A stretch of DNA of 64,000 bases from Arthrobacter agilis (GTDB taxonomy: Bacteria > Actinomycetota > Actinomycetes > Actinomycetales > Micrococcaceae): NCBI RefSeq assembly GCF_006494655.1, contig NZ_VHIM01000003.1, positions 1-64,000 of the forward strand, written 5' to 3'. The notes below the pieces were generated by a model. The model saw nothing but the letters and a program-made list of their open reading frames with translations. It had not been told where the DNA came from and searched no databases. Below, piece after piece: positions 15,604 through 24,695 of this stretch (its first letter is position 1; every line of letters starts with the position of its first letter). Position numbers and translations under genes: made by a program.

Positions 15604-16023
15604 ATGACGGAGCAGAATCGGCGCATGACACTGCGCTGGTACTCCACCGTCATCGAATCCACCGACCACCGCTCCCTCGCCCGGTGGTGGTCCGAAGCGC
15701 TCGGCTGGGAGGTGATGTTCGAATCCGACGACGAAGCCGTGCTCGTTCCTCCCTGGGCGCGCGAGCTCGGATCGACGCTGTCCTTCGAACAGGTGCCGCC
15801 GGGGCTCGTGTTCGTCCCGGTCCCGCACCGCAAGGAGGGCAAGAACCGCCTGCACCTGGACTTCGCGCCGCACACGAGCCAGGACCGCGACGGCGAGATC
15901 GATCGTCTCGTGGAGCTCGGTGCCGCGCGGATCGACGTCGGGCAGGGACCGGACGTCACATGGGAGGTCCTCGCGGACCCCGACGGCAACGAGTTCTGCG
16001 TGCTGTCCTCGCGGAACTCCTAG
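15604..16023 (+). CDS. VOC-family (glyoxalase-like) protein
   Basis: 139 residues, or 132 if translation starts at ATG 15625 (MTLRWYSTVIESTD), which begins the conserved fold. One vicinal-oxygen-chelate module: RSLARWWSEALGWEV is the first beta-alpha unit, RLHLDFAP (around 83–90) and the closing DPDGNEFCVLSS are typical. The His and Glu positions suggest metal binding, but substrate cannot be told. It stands alone and is not clearly linked to the iron operon. Confidence 0.8.
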   Translation: MTEQNRRMTLRWYSTVIESTDHRSLARWWSEALGWEVMFESDDEAVLVPPWARELGSTLSFEQVPPGLVFVPVPHRKEGKNRLHLDFAPHTSQDRDGEIDRLVELGAARIDVGQGPDVTWEVLADPDGNEFCVLSSRNS

Positions 16024-16050
16024 CTCCGGGACGCCTCCGTCCACAGGGAA

Positions 16051-16079
16051 CGGCCACCGGGATCCGCTCCCGATGGCCG
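16051..16079. terminator. Hairpin between convergent VOC and DUF2382 genes
   Basis: CGGCCACCGGGA and TCCCGATGGCCG form a 12-bp stem with one mismatch and a 5-nt loop. It lies 30–60 bp from both stops and may terminate in both directions. There is no T-tract. Confidence 0.5.
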
Positions 16080-16140
16080 CCTTCGTCCTCATTGCGTCCA
16101 CTGCTCACCCCCTTCGCGGGCGAGCAGCAGGCGCCGTCCG

Positions 16141-16992
16141 TTACAACTCCACGCGCTCCGTCTCGATGACTTCCTTGCGCACCTGGCCGGTGACGTTCTC
16201 GTCATGCGTGTGGGCCTCGCGGCGTACGCGGACACGTTCGATCGGCACCACGTCCATCTCTACGCGCGGCTTCTCCTCGTACAGCACCACCTCGACCACG
16301 TCGCCGTTGAACGCGGTCTCCACGGCCGAGTAGAGGCGCTCGCGTTCCGCCCTCGAGAAGGTGCCCTGGCCGTCGTCGTACAGGGGTTCGCCGTCCTTGA
16401 CCGGCAGGCGCTCCACCACCAGCTCTTCCCGGCGGATCTGCACGGTCATGGTGACGTCCTCGGTGACCACCCGCTTGACGAGGCGCACGCGCTCCGTCTC
16501 GCGGAGTTCCGTGCCAACGCGGAGCTGCTCCTCCGAGCGCGTCATCGAGTAGTCGCCCTCGGGGCGCGAGGTCCGGCCGCGCCCCACTCCGGCGCCCTCC
16601 GTATCGACTGCCCGGCCCGTGTCGGCAGTGCCGGCCCGGGCTGCATCGGCCGTCGCGGCGGCGTCGTCCTTGGTTGCCATCAGCCCGTAGTAGCGCAGCA
16701 GGTGCTGCTCCTCCTCGGGGCTGAGATGGCCGTCCTGGGACATCTTGGGGGAGTCGTACACCTTCGCGTGGGTGTACGGGAGGCGGACGTCGTGCCCGTC
16801 GAGCGTCGCATCGTGCAGCGGCGCGAAGGACTCCGGGCTGCCCATGGTGTGCGTGGCGATGGTGACCCAGCTCGGGTCACCCGTGGCGTCGTCGACATAC
16901 AGCTGCCCCATGGGACCGAGCACGGCGCCGTCCTCGCTCAGCACGTTGGCGCCGGCGTTCATCGAATCCTTCATCTGGTCGATCGTGATCAT
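16141..16992 (-). CDS. PRC-barrel and DUF2382 (YsnF/AvaK) stress protein
   Basis: 283 residues. The N-terminal part (about 1–115) is a PRC-barrel-like module (GQLYVDDATGDPSWVTIATH) with DGHLSPEEEQHLLRYYG. An Ala/Gly-rich linker follows. The C-terminal DUF2382 domain (about 150–283) has alternating charged beta strands: RSEEQLRVGTELRETERVRL, then VTEDVTMTVQIRREELVVER. The family is linked to general stress in actinobacteria and Bacillus (YsnF), without a known biochemical activity. An AAGCATGCTT palindrome lies about 60 bp upstream of the start. Confidence 0.85.
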   Translation of the reverse strand: MITIDQMKDSMNAGANVLSEDGAVLGPMGQLYVDDATGDPSWVTIATHTMGSPESFAPLHDATLDGHDVRLPYTHAKVYDSPKMSQDGHLSPEEEQHLLRYYGLMATKDDAAATADAARAGTADTGRAVDTEGAGVGRGRTSRPEGDYSMTRSEEQLRVGTELRETERVRLVKRVVTEDVTMTVQIRREELVVERLPVKDGEPLYDDGQGTFSRAERERLYSAVETAFNGDVVEVVLYEEKPRVEMDVVPIERVRVRREAHTHDENVTGQVRKEVIETERVEL

Positions 16993-17051
16993 GATGGCCC
17001 TTTCGGAGCTGGTGACTTCCTCTCACCGTAGATTGCGCCCCGGTCGATAGC

Positions 17052-17061
17052 AAGCATGCTT
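17052..17061. promoter_or_regulatory. AAGCATGCTT palindrome upstream of the DUF2382 gene
   Basis: A perfect 10-bp palindrome inside GTAAGCATGCTTGCTA (minus strand), about 60 bp before the DUF2382 start. Related sequences precede the glsB-like gene, the 53-aa acidic protein gene and, more weakly, csbD. A shared regulator or promoter element is inferred only. Confidence 0.4.
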
Positions 17062-17082
17062 ACTACCCCGGGTGGAATCTCC

Positions 17083-18009
17083 TCACCCCGTAAGCGCCCG
17101 GATTCCGAGGAACACCAGGGGCAGATAGAGGATGCCCGCAACGGTCTGCAGCGTGATGGTCGAGGCCATCAGCTGCGAGTCGCCGCCCAGCGCGCGGGCC
17201 ATCACGTAGGCCGAGGACGCCGTGGGGAGCGAGAGGAAGAGGATCACCGTGGCGGCGGGCTCGCCCGTCAGCCCGACAATCACGCAGCCGGCGATCCCGA
17301 GCCCCGGCAGCACGGCGAACTTCGCCACGGAGGCAAGACCCACGGCGCCGAGATTGCGCCCCATGCTGCGCAGCTCCAGCGCCGCGCCCACGCACAGCAG
17401 CCCGAGAGGCAGCGACGCGGACCCGAGCGCCCGGACGAACTCGGCGATCCCGGGCGGCAGCCCGATCCCTGTCACGTTGAGCAGGATACCGAGCACACAG
17501 CCGATGATCAGGGGGTTGGTCACGATGCTGCGGACCGTCCCGCCCACCGTGAGTCGCACCGACCCGAAGCGGGCGAACCCGAGGGTGCACAGGACGTTCA
17601 CGAGGGGCACCAGGATGGTGTTGGCGATGGCCGCGAGCGCGACGCCGTCGGCGCCGAAGAGCGCCAGGGCCACGGAGAGCCCCAGATAGTTGTTGAACCG
17701 GATACTGCCCTGCAGCACCGAGGTGAAGGCAGGCCCGTCGAGGTCCAGCCATCGCTGCAGGACCACGAGCCCGAGAGCCGTGACGAGCACCGGCCCCGCC
17801 AGGACCGGCGCCATGAGGCCGATCGGCAGACCCGCGAGATCCGCCGTCGCCGTGCCGTTGATGAACAGCGCCGGCAACAGGACGAAGTAGCAGAGGCGCT
17901 CGGCGGGCGGCCAGAACGACGGCGAGAGGAAACGGCGCGCCCTGATCCCGTAGCCGAGCGCGATCAGGCCGATGACCGGCCCGAGGGCCACGACGGTCTG
18001 CAGGATCAC
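17083..18009 (-). CDS. AEC-family transporter (auxin efflux carrier-like)
   Basis: 308 residues from GTG 18009. About ten membrane segments in two inverted halves: ILQTVVALGPVIGLIALGYG starts the first, and TNPLIIGCVLGILLNVTGIG, with the NPLI motif that begins the second bundle, is typical of the family. Members export organic acids such as malate or auxin-like compounds; the substrate is not predictable. The extended frame upstream overlaps the hydrolase region and is not supported. Confidence 0.85.
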   Translation of the reverse strand: MILQTVVALGPVIGLIALGYGIRARRFLSPSFWPPAERLCYFVLLPALFINGTATADLAGLPIGLMAPVLAGPVLVTALGLVVLQRWLDLDGPAFTSVLQGSIRFNNYLGLSVALALFGADGVALAAIANTILVPLVNVLCTLGFARFGSVRLTVGGTVRSIVTNPLIIGCVLGILLNVTGIGLPPGIAEFVRALGSASLPLGLLCVGAALELRSMGRNLGAVGLASVAKFAVLPGLGIAGCVIVGLTGEPAATVILFLSLPTASSAYVMARALGGDSQLMASTITLQTVAGILYLPLVFLGIRALTG

Positions 18010-18142
18010 GGGCGGGCGGCGGACGGCAGGGCATGCTGAACGCGCGGACGGACGTGCGCGACAGGTGGCCCGGCCGGGACGCCGATCGAGCCGCTCACCG
18101 GGCCACTGACCGGGACGCCGGCAGGGGTCCCTGCCGGGCGGG

Positions 18143-18784
18143 TCACCAGCCCCGCGCCTGGAGCCAGTCCGCCGCGAGGCGTACCCACTGCTCCGCGGCA
18201 CCCTGCCCCTCGGCGAGCCCGAGACCGTGCTCGCCCTCCGTGAAGACATGCAGCGCGTGCGGTATGCGGTGCGCGGCGAGCGCCTGGGCCAGCAGGTAGG
18301 AGTGCTGCACCGGTACCGCTTCGTCCTCGGCGGTGTGCCACACAAAGACCGGCGGGGCGTCGGCCGTCACGAGCCGGTCGAGGGAGGTGGCGCCGCGCAC
18401 CTCGTTGCCGGCGTCGGCTCCGAGCAGTTCGTCCTGGGAGCCCCGGTGCGTCGCGAGTTCCATCGAGACCACGGGATAGCAGAGCACGGCCGCGTCGACC
18501 CGCTCATCTGTTCCCTGCCGGGCGGTGAACGCAGCGTGTCCCGCGAGGTGACCTCCCGCCGAGAACCCGAGGAGCGCCACCCGCGTGGCGCCGGCTGCAC
18601 GGACGCGCCGGAGCTCGGCGCGCACGGCGTCGAGCGGTGCCGGGTGACGCGCCTGGACGGGATAGCGGAACACGTCCGCGGAGAGTCCGTGGGAGCGCAG
18701 CCGGTCCGCGACGATCTCCGCCTCGTTGTCCGAGAGCATGCTGTAGCCGCCGCCGGGGAGGACGATGACGTGCGAGGTTTCCAT
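18143..18784 (-). CDS. Alpha/beta hydrolase (BD-FAE/esterase-like)
   Basis: 213 residues. The oxyanion region is VLPGGGYSML (8–17), the nucleophile elbow is GFSAGGHLAG (Ser about 75), the acid is in WHTAEDEAVPV, and the His is in EGEHGLGLAEG. This arrangement fits small xylan esterase-like or BD-FAE hydrolases, which lack a signal peptide. It lies upstream of the AEC carrier on the same strand with a 134-bp gap. Substrate unknown, probably an acyl or acetyl ester. Confidence 0.85.
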   Translation of the reverse strand: METSHVIVLPGGGYSMLSDNEAEIVADRLRSHGLSADVFRYPVQARHPAPLDAVRAELRRVRAAGATRVALLGFSAGGHLAGHAAFTARQGTDERVDAAVLCYPVVSMELATHRGSQDELLGADAGNEVRGATSLDRLVTADAPPVFVWHTAEDEAVPVQHSYLLAQALAAHRIPHALHVFTEGEHGLGLAEGQGAAEQWVRLAADWLQARGW

Positions 18785-18855
18785 GCGACCACCGTACTGC
18801 GGCGGGGGCCGGCGCTACGGGAAGGATCGTGTCCGGGGTCGGGGTCAACGATGAA

Positions 18856-18882
18856 AGCCCCTGGCCGGAAGGGCCAGGGGCT
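18856..18882 (-). terminator. Terminator of the DUF4193 gene
   Basis: AGCCCCTGGCC and GGCCAGGGGCT form a perfect 11-bp stem 23 bp after the DUF4193 stop (minus strand), followed by a short pyrimidine stretch (TTTC). Confidence 0.65.
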
Positions 18883-18904
18883 CACGTGCGGTCGGGAAGA
18901 GCTG

Positions 18905-19210
18905 TCAGCCCTCGCACTCGGTGCAGTACTTCTGGCCGTTCTTCTCACGCGCAAGCTGGCTGCGGTGGTGCACCAGGAAGCAGGACATGCAGGTGAACTC
19001 GTCCTCCTGCTGCGGGATGACCTGGATCAGCAGTTCCTCGTGCGAGAGGTCGGCGCCGGGCAGGTCGATGCCTTCGGCGGTCTCGCCGTCCTCGACATCG
19101 ATCAGGGCAGTCTGCGTGGTGGCGCTGCGCTGAGCCTGGATAGCCTCGAGTGACTCGTTGGCCGGCTGGTCTTCCGGGCGAACGCGTGGCTCGTCGTAGT
19201 CGGTTGCCAT
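18905..19210 (-). CDS. DUF4193 zinc-ribbon protein
   Basis: 101 residues. It has an acidic N-terminal half, then FTCMSCFLVHHRSQLA and YCTECEG at the C-terminus, a CxxC…CxxC zinc-ribbon characteristic of DUF4193. The family is restricted to actinobacteria and is nearly universal there; its function is unknown. It stands as a single gene with its own terminator. Confidence 0.9.
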   Translation of the reverse strand: MATDYDEPRVRPEDQPANESLEAIQAQRSATTQTALIDVEDGETAEGIDLPGADLSHEELLIQVIPQQEDEFTCMSCFLVHHRSQLAREKNGQKYCTECEG

Positions 19211-19315
19211 GGGGGTAGATCTCCTTCTATGGGCGGGAATGACGCCCAGATGCCACTCTCAACCTCGGAAGAGGCGGAAGTATTCCAGATACGGGGAGCA
19301 ATATACCGGTTGGCG

Positions 19316-19906
19316 CTAGGACTTTTCTCCATCGATCGCCTCGACGTCGAGCTGCACCTCATTGTGACGGAACAGCCCAGGCGTGATAGGCGGATCGAAG
19401 CGTGCATAGCGGGGCTCGCCGACGGGCGTGAACGCCGCCTTCCCAACGGCCGTACGCAGCTCCGTCAGGCGCCGTGCGAAGGTTTCGCTGCCGCCCCGGC
19501 CGGAGAAGGACACGACGGCGGTCGTCGCCGCGGCCTTCTCGAGTACCCGCACCCGGCCGTCGTCGGGAACCGGCGCCGTGTCCAGTGTCACATCGGCCGG
19601 GAGCACGAAAGCCACGGTGAATCCTGCCGCGGCCTTCTGCTGCGTCACCGGTGACGTCATCGCCAGGGCCTCCGACTCCTCCCCGGGCACGGTCGCCGCC
19701 TCCTGCGTGACGGGTGCCGTCATCGCCAGTTTCCGCTGCGAGGTGTTGGCCCCGAAGATGTAGGCGGCGAGGGTCCGGAAGGCCGCGTTGCCGGCGTCGT
19801 CGAAGGCCGTGTCTACGTCCACCTCCGCCACGACGTGCGCGGGGTAGGCACGGAGCTCGAACCCCGGGTAGGCGTCGATTACGGTGTACGGCTGCTGTTC
19901 GGTCAT
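19316..19906 (-). CDS. SOUL heme-binding family protein
   Basis: 196 residues from ATG 19906. The longer frame upstream overlaps the AlkA-like gene and is not credible. The SOUL/HEBP fold is recognised by the start YTVIDAYPGFELRAYPAHVV, the twin AMTAPVTQ and AMTSPVTQ segments (about 60–67 and 82–89), and the closing PRYARFDPP…RHNEVQLDV. Members bind heme or tetrapyrroles, usually without a dedicated axial ligand. No signal peptide. Possible role in heme buffering. Confidence 0.88.
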   Translation of the reverse strand: MTEQQPYTVIDAYPGFELRAYPAHVVAEVDVDTAFDDAGNAAFRTLAAYIFGANTSQRKLAMTAPVTQEAATVPGEESEALAMTSPVTQQKAAAGFTVAFVLPADVTLDTAPVPDDGRVRVLEKAAATTAVVSFSGRGGSETFARRLTELRTAVGKAAFTPVGEPRYARFDPPITPGLFRHNEVQLDVEAIDGEKS

Positions 19907-20116
19907 GCACGGGATGGTACGCCCCGCCCCCGACCTCGTCCGCCGCCGTCGTAGGGTGGGAGCCGAGCCCCCTCCCCGAACGCTCCAGGAGCTTCCCATC
20001 GCATCGGTACCGCATCCCGGCAGCAGGATCGCTCCCGTCGCGGAGTCCGGGCCCGCTCGGGTCGACTCCCCCGCATCCCGCCGCAGGAGCATCGGGGCAG
20101 CGGGCACCCTCCTGCC

Positions 20117-20986
20117 ATGACCCGCAGCGCGATCCTCACACCGCACGGGGCACTCGAGCCTGGACCCATGGCCGCGATCCTCGCCAACCACGCCATCCCG
20201 GGCTGCGAGGTGACGGAATCCGGCGCTGCGGGCCCCACGCACACGCGTCTGCTCAGCACGCCGGGCGGACCCCGTCGCATCACGGTCACCATCCGGCCCC
20301 ACGACGTCGAGCTCTCCGCGGAGACGGACGATCACGCCGAGTTCGCCCACCTCGTGGCCACCACGCGGGCATGGCTGGACCTCGATACGGACACGGTTGC
20401 CGTCGCCCGGGCGTTCGACGACGACCCACTCCTCGGCCCGCTGGTCCGCGAGCGCCCGGGCCTGCGGGCCGTCGGATATCCCGAACCGTTCGAGGCGGCC
20501 GTCATGACGGTGCTCGGCCAGCAGGTCTCCGTCGCGGCGGGCGGCACCTTCGGAGGCCGGCTCGCGGCGGCCTACGGGACGCCGACGCCGTCGGGCCTCA
20601 CCCTGTTCCCCCCACCCGAGGTCATCGCGTCCGCGCCGCACGAGGAGTTGCGGGCCGCCGTCGGAGTCACGCGCACGCGCGCCGCCACGGTCCAGAACGT
20701 GGCGCGCGCCGTCGTCGACGGACTCTCACTCGACCCCCTGGCGGACCGCGGGCAGCTGAGGAAGGATCTCCTGGCGATACCGGGCATCGGTCCGTGGTCC
20801 GCGGACTACCTCACGGTGCGCGTCCTGCGCGACGCCGACGCCTTCACCCCCGGCGATCTCGTGGCGCGCCGCGCGATGGGCAACCCGAGCATCCGCGATG
20901 CGGAACGCCGGGCCGAGCCCTGGCGGCCGTTCCGCGCCTACGCACTCTTCCACCTCTGGACGTCGGCGACCTACCGCGGGGACTGA
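20117..20986 (+). CDS. DNA-3-methyladenine glycosylase II (AlkA-like)
   Basis: 289 residues from ATG 20117. It removes alkylated purines by base excision. An N-terminal TBP-like domain (1–105) is followed by the HhH-GPD fold: PFEAAVMTVLGQQVSVAAG, the hairpin LLAIPGIGPWSADYLTVRVL and, 20 residues on, the segment DAFTPGDLVARRA with Asp247 as catalytic acid. The length matches E. coli AlkA (282). No Ada-type regulator is fused or adjacent. Confidence 0.9.
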   Translation: MTRSAILTPHGALEPGPMAAILANHAIPGCEVTESGAAGPTHTRLLSTPGGPRRITVTIRPHDVELSAETDDHAEFAHLVATTRAWLDLDTDTVAVARAFDDDPLLGPLVRERPGLRAVGYPEPFEAAVMTVLGQQVSVAAGGTFGGRLAAAYGTPTPSGLTLFPPPEVIASAPHEELRAAVGVTRTRAATVQNVARAVVDGLSLDPLADRGQLRKDLLAIPGIGPWSADYLTVRVLRDADAFTPGDLVARRAMGNPSIRDAERRAEPWRPFRAYALFHLWTSATYRGD

Positions 20987-20996
20987 GGCGTCCAGA

Positions 20997-21057
20997 GGCC
21001 CGACGGCGAACGGTGCGGCGTGAATGGTGCCTCGTGCAGGGGCCCGACGGCGAACGG
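20997..21057. repeat. Direct repeat pair between convergent genes
   Basis: The 17-mer GGCCCGACGGCGAACGG occurs at 20997–21013 and again at 21041–21057 (44-bp period) with related flanks containing CGTGC. It sits between the AlkA-like gene and the converging PucR-type gene. No coding function is seen. Confidence 0.6.
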
Positions 21058-21078
21058 CGCCCCGTGCGGCACGCTGGG

Positions 21079-22278
21079 TCAGCCGCGCTCGCGCCGCTTG
21101 CTGCGGAGCGCTATCTCCAGCTCGAAACGCACCTGCGGATCCTTCAGATCCTCACCGAACAGCTCGCGCAGCTGCAGCACCCGGTACCCGACGGTCTGCG
21201 CGTGGATGCCGAGCTCCTCGGCGATCGGCGCCCGCTGGCCCCAGTGCTGCAGCCACACCAGCAGCGTCTCCTCGAGTTTCTCGCGCTGGTTCTCGGGCAA
21301 CTGCCCGAGCGGTGTCAGGCGACGCCGCGCGAGTTCCGCGACGGCGGACGGTTCCGCCGCGAGGACCACCTCGGTCAGGTGCTCATCGGCCCAGACGGGC
21401 GGGTCGTCATCGCCCGCCCGCGGCGGGAGCATCGACGCGGCGAGCACCGCGAGGCGCAGCGACTCCGCGACCTGCCCCAGTTCCCCGGCCGGCCCGACCG
21501 CCGCGCTGCGCCCGGTGAGGGTGCGGTGCAGGTCGGCGCGCGACGCCGGGCCGCGGTCAGGCACCAGGGCGACGGCGTCGGTTTCGCGTTCGATCACGAT
21601 CGCACCGGCACCCAGCCGCTGCCGGAGCCCCTGGGCGCGTTCGAGCGGGAGGGTGACGACGGCGATCGCCGCCGGTACGGACCAGTCCGCCAATTGAGCC
21701 GCCTGGCGGAGTGCCGTCTCGTCGGCCTTGCCGAGGAGGAGCAGCTCGAGCAGTTCGGCACGCCGGCGGTCCACCGCGCCGGCCCGCTCCGACTGCTCGA
21801 ACGCGTATGCCTCGGCGCTCACGGCAGAGAGTTCGTCGATATAGGCCATGATCGATTCGCCGAGATCCACCACCACGGCCGACCCCAGGCCGGCGTCCAT
21901 GGAGCGCCGCGACATCTCCCGGAACGTCACGCGGGCCCCCATCCGGTAGGCGCCGAGCAACGAATCCATGCTGCGACCCTGACGGAATTCGCCTCGACCG
22001 AGACCCGCGACCAACTGGCGGCTCTGGTCGGACAGGGCGGGCAGCCTCGTGCCCGGCAATTCGAGAAACCGCTCGAGCGCGGCAGCCACCCCCATCCGGA
22101 GGCCCCGCCCGAAGCTCCCCTCGATGGGGCGGGCGTACGCGGGGACCAACTGCGGGACGGCCTGGATGATGGCCTCCACGAGGTCTCCCGTCAGCGGCCT
22201 CAAGCGGTCGCTGACGTCGGGGGGAAGCGCCAGCCAGGGCGGTTCCGGAGGTGCTGGCGTTCCGCTGTTCGCTCCCAT
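21079..22278 (-). CDS. PucR/CdaR-type transcriptional regulator
   Basis: 399 residues from ATG 22278; a further ATG at 22323 would add 15 residues (414). The N-terminal half carries a helical RsbRD/sensor-like region, a central GGDEF-like fold typical of CdaR is degenerate, and the C-terminus has the PucR HTH: LEETLLVWLQHWGQRAPIAE followed by LGIHAQTVGYRVLQLRELFG. It is divergent from the reductase/desaturase pair, with 97 bp between starts, so it is a candidate regulator of membrane fatty-acid desaturation. Confidence 0.85.
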   Translation of the reverse strand: MGANSGTPAPPEPPWLALPPDVSDRLRPLTGDLVEAIIQAVPQLVPAYARPIEGSFGRGLRMGVAAALERFLELPGTRLPALSDQSRQLVAGLGRGEFRQGRSMDSLLGAYRMGARVTFREMSRRSMDAGLGSAVVVDLGESIMAYIDELSAVSAEAYAFEQSERAGAVDRRRAELLELLLLGKADETALRQAAQLADWSVPAAIAVVTLPLERAQGLRQRLGAGAIVIERETDAVALVPDRGPASRADLHRTLTGRSAAVGPAGELGQVAESLRLAVLAASMLPPRAGDDDPPVWADEHLTEVVLAAEPSAVAELARRRLTPLGQLPENQREKLEETLLVWLQHWGQRAPIAEELGIHAQTVGYRVLQLRELFGEDLKDPQVRFELEIALRSKRRERG

Positions 22279-22375
22279 CACGTGCCACCCATCTATTTCG
22301 TCGCAATAATCAGCCTCGATCAACTGTATGCCCCGAACGAAGATTTTTAGCGGGAGAGGTTATAAAGTTAGTTCA

Positions 22376-23488
22376 ATGATCCGGTTCACCAAGCTGGCGC
22401 GTGCAGCCTCCGCGCTGACCACCCCTCTCGCGCCGGAAGACTTCCTGTCCCTGTTCAATCCGGTCTTCTCCTCTCGTCAGCTCCGCGGCGTCGTCACGCG
22501 CGTCGAGCACGAGACGGCGGACTCGGCCACCATCTATTTCCGCCCCGGCCACGGCTGGCACGCGCACCAGGCCGGGCAGTGGGCGCGGATCGGCGTCGAG
22601 CTGAACGGCGTGCGGCAGTGGCGCTCCTACTCCCTCAGCAACGCGGCAGGGCATGATCCCGCCATCACCGTGAAGGACGCCGGGTCCGTGTCCCACGTCC
22701 TGGTGCGGGAGACCAAGCCGGGTGACGTCCTGTTCCTCGCACCTCCGCAGGGCGACTTCATCCTCCCCGAGCACCCCCGCTCCCTGCTCATGCTGACCGC
22801 CGGCAGCGGCATCACGCCGGTGATGTCGATGATCCGCACACTGATCCCCCGCCGGCCCGATGCCGACGTCGTGCTCATCAACTCCAACAGCACCCCGGAG
22901 AAGAGCCTCTTCCGTGAGGAGCTGGACGAGCTCGCGGACCAGTTCCCCAACCTGACCGTCCGCCACTGGTTCACGGCGGCCCGCGGCCGCCTCGAGTTCA
23001 CCGCGAAGACCATCGCCGATCTGTGCCCCGACTGGCGCGGGCGTGCTGCCTACGCCTGCGGACCCGAAGGATTCCTCAATGACGCCGAGGACCTGTGGCA
23101 GCGCGAGGCAGCGCTGGAGACGGCACGGACCGTTCCCGACGTCGGTGCGGGAGCCGGCGCGCAGCCGGCGGGTGCCGCAACGCTCACCATCGAGCGGTTC
23201 AGCACCGACCTCACAGCCGGCGCGGGCCACGACGGCGGCCTGGTCACCTTCGAGCAGTCCGACCGCGAGGTCCAGGCCGACGGCGACACCCCGTTGCTGG
23301 ACATCGGCGAGGACGCCGGCGTCCTGATGCCGAGCGGGTGCCGGATGGGGATCTGCCACAGCTGTCTCATCCCGCTGCGTGCCGGCCAGGTGCGCGACCT
23401 GCGCACCGGCGAGCTGCACAACGAGCCCGGCCAGCTCATCCAGACCTGCGTCTCGGCAGCCGCCGGACCCGTGAACCTCGACCTTTAA
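22376..23488 (+). CDS. Ferredoxin reductase with C-terminal 2Fe-2S domain (desaturase partner)
   Basis: 370 residues from ATG 22376; an upstream in-frame ATG at 22328 lies in the promoter zone. FAD domain motif RSYSLSNA (about 83–90), NAD(P)H-binding MLTAGSGITPVMSM, then a plant-type 2Fe-2S cluster with C322, C327, C330 and C358 (GCRMGICHSC…TC). It passes electrons from NAD(P)H to the acyl desaturase encoded 22 bp downstream. The same pair exists in mycobacteria (Rv3230c–DesA3). Divergent PucR-type regulator upstream. Confidence 0.93.
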   Translation: MIRFTKLARAASALTTPLAPEDFLSLFNPVFSSRQLRGVVTRVEHETADSATIYFRPGHGWHAHQAGQWARIGVELNGVRQWRSYSLSNAAGHDPAITVKDAGSVSHVLVRETKPGDVLFLAPPQGDFILPEHPRSLLMLTAGSGITPVMSMIRTLIPRRPDADVVLINSNSTPEKSLFREELDELADQFPNLTVRHWFTAARGRLEFTAKTIADLCPDWRGRAAYACGPEGFLNDAEDLWQREAALETARTVPDVGAGAGAQPAGAATLTIERFSTDLTAGAGHDGGLVTFEQSDREVQADGDTPLLDIGEDAGVLMPSGCRMGICHSCLIPLRAGQVRDLRTGELHNEPGQLIQTCVSAAAGPVNLDL

Positions 23489-23510
23489 GTCCCCCGACAG
23501 AGGAGTCCCC

Positions 23511-24656
23511 ATGACCACCACGCTGACCCGACCGGGCGCCCTCGCGGCTTCCGGCCACCCCCTGGTCCGTCCCGATGCCGCCAAGCACCTCACCGACGAG
23601 CAGGTCGAGGAGCTGGGCCGCGAGCTCGACGCCGTCCGTGACGGGATCCTGGCCAAGCGGGGCTCCACCGACGCCGCCTACATCCGGCGCATCATCCGGA
23701 TCCAGCGTTCGCTCGAGTTCGCCGGCCGCGGCACCCTCCTGTTCAGCAAGTACAAGCCCGCCTGGTTCGCCGGGACCGCCATGCTGAGCCTCGCGAAGAT
23801 CCTCGAGAACATGGAGATCGGCCACAACGTGCTCCACGGCCAGTGGGACTGGATGCGGGATCCCGACATCCACTCGACCACTTGGGAGTGGGACTTCGTC
23901 ACGCCGGCCCGGTCCTGGCAGCACACCCACAACGATCTCCACCACCGCTGGACCAACGTCATCGGCAAGGACCGCGACATCGGGTACAACCTGCTGCGCA
24001 TGGACCCGGACCAGCCATGGCGCCCCTTCAACCTGGGCAACCCGCTGTACAACGCGATCCTGGCGCCGGTCTTCGAGTGGGGCATCGCCCTCTATGACCT
24101 CGAGATCCCGGAGTACAAGGAGGGCCTGAAGTCCAAGGAGGCCATGAACCGGGACCTCAAGGCCGTCGGCGTCAAGGTGGTCAAGCAGTTCTCCAAGGAC
24201 TACGCCGCCACGCCCGCCGTCGCGATGCTCACGGGCTCCGGCAAGCAGGCCCTCTACGGGACGCTCGCGGCCAACGCCATCCGCAACTTCTGGGCGCACG
24301 CCATCATCTTCTGCGGCCACTTCCCCGACGGGACGGACACGTTCACGGAGGAGGAGGTGGACGGCGAGACGCGCGGCGACTGGTACGTCCGCCAGATGAT
24401 CGGCTCGGCCAACATCTCCGGCTCCAAGTTCATGCACCTGATGTCCGGGAACCTGTCCCACCAGATCGAGCACCACTGCTTCCCCGACCTGCCCTCCAAC
24501 CGGTACGCCGAGGTCGCCGTGAAGGTCCGCGAGATCTGCACGCGCTACAAGCTGCCGTACACCACGGGCCCGCTCCCCAAGCAGGTCGGTTCCACCTGGG
24601 CGAAGATCTTCAAGCTGGCGCTGCCCCCGCGCAAGGCCAGGGCCGCCACGGCGTAG
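23511..24656 (+). CDS. Membrane acyl-CoA/acyl-lipid fatty acid desaturase
   Basis: 381 residues from ATG 23511 with AGAGGAG upstream. The three di-iron histidine boxes are HNVLH (105–109), HTHNDLHH (138–145) and HQIEHH (317–322), the last being the class signature of DesA3-like stearoyl-CoA Delta9 desaturases. Several hydrophobic segments anchor it in the membrane. It introduces a double bond into fatty acyl chains using electrons from the co-transcribed reductase, adjusting membrane fluidity. Confidence 0.94.
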   Translation: MTTTLTRPGALAASGHPLVRPDAAKHLTDEQVEELGRELDAVRDGILAKRGSTDAAYIRRIIRIQRSLEFAGRGTLLFSKYKPAWFAGTAMLSLAKILENMEIGHNVLHGQWDWMRDPDIHSTTWEWDFVTPARSWQHTHNDLHHRWTNVIGKDRDIGYNLLRMDPDQPWRPFNLGNPLYNAILAPVFEWGIALYDLEIPEYKEGLKSKEAMNRDLKAVGVKVVKQFSKDYAATPAVAMLTGSGKQALYGTLAANAIRNFWAHAIIFCGHFPDGTDTFTEEEVDGETRGDWYVRQMIGSANISGSKFMHLMSGNLSHQIEHHCFPDLPSNRYAEVAVKVREICTRYKLPYTTGPLPKQVGSTWAKIFKLALPPRKARAATA

Positions 24657-24695
24657 GGCGCCCGGCGTCCCGCGCCCGACCCCAGTCGTCGAGAC

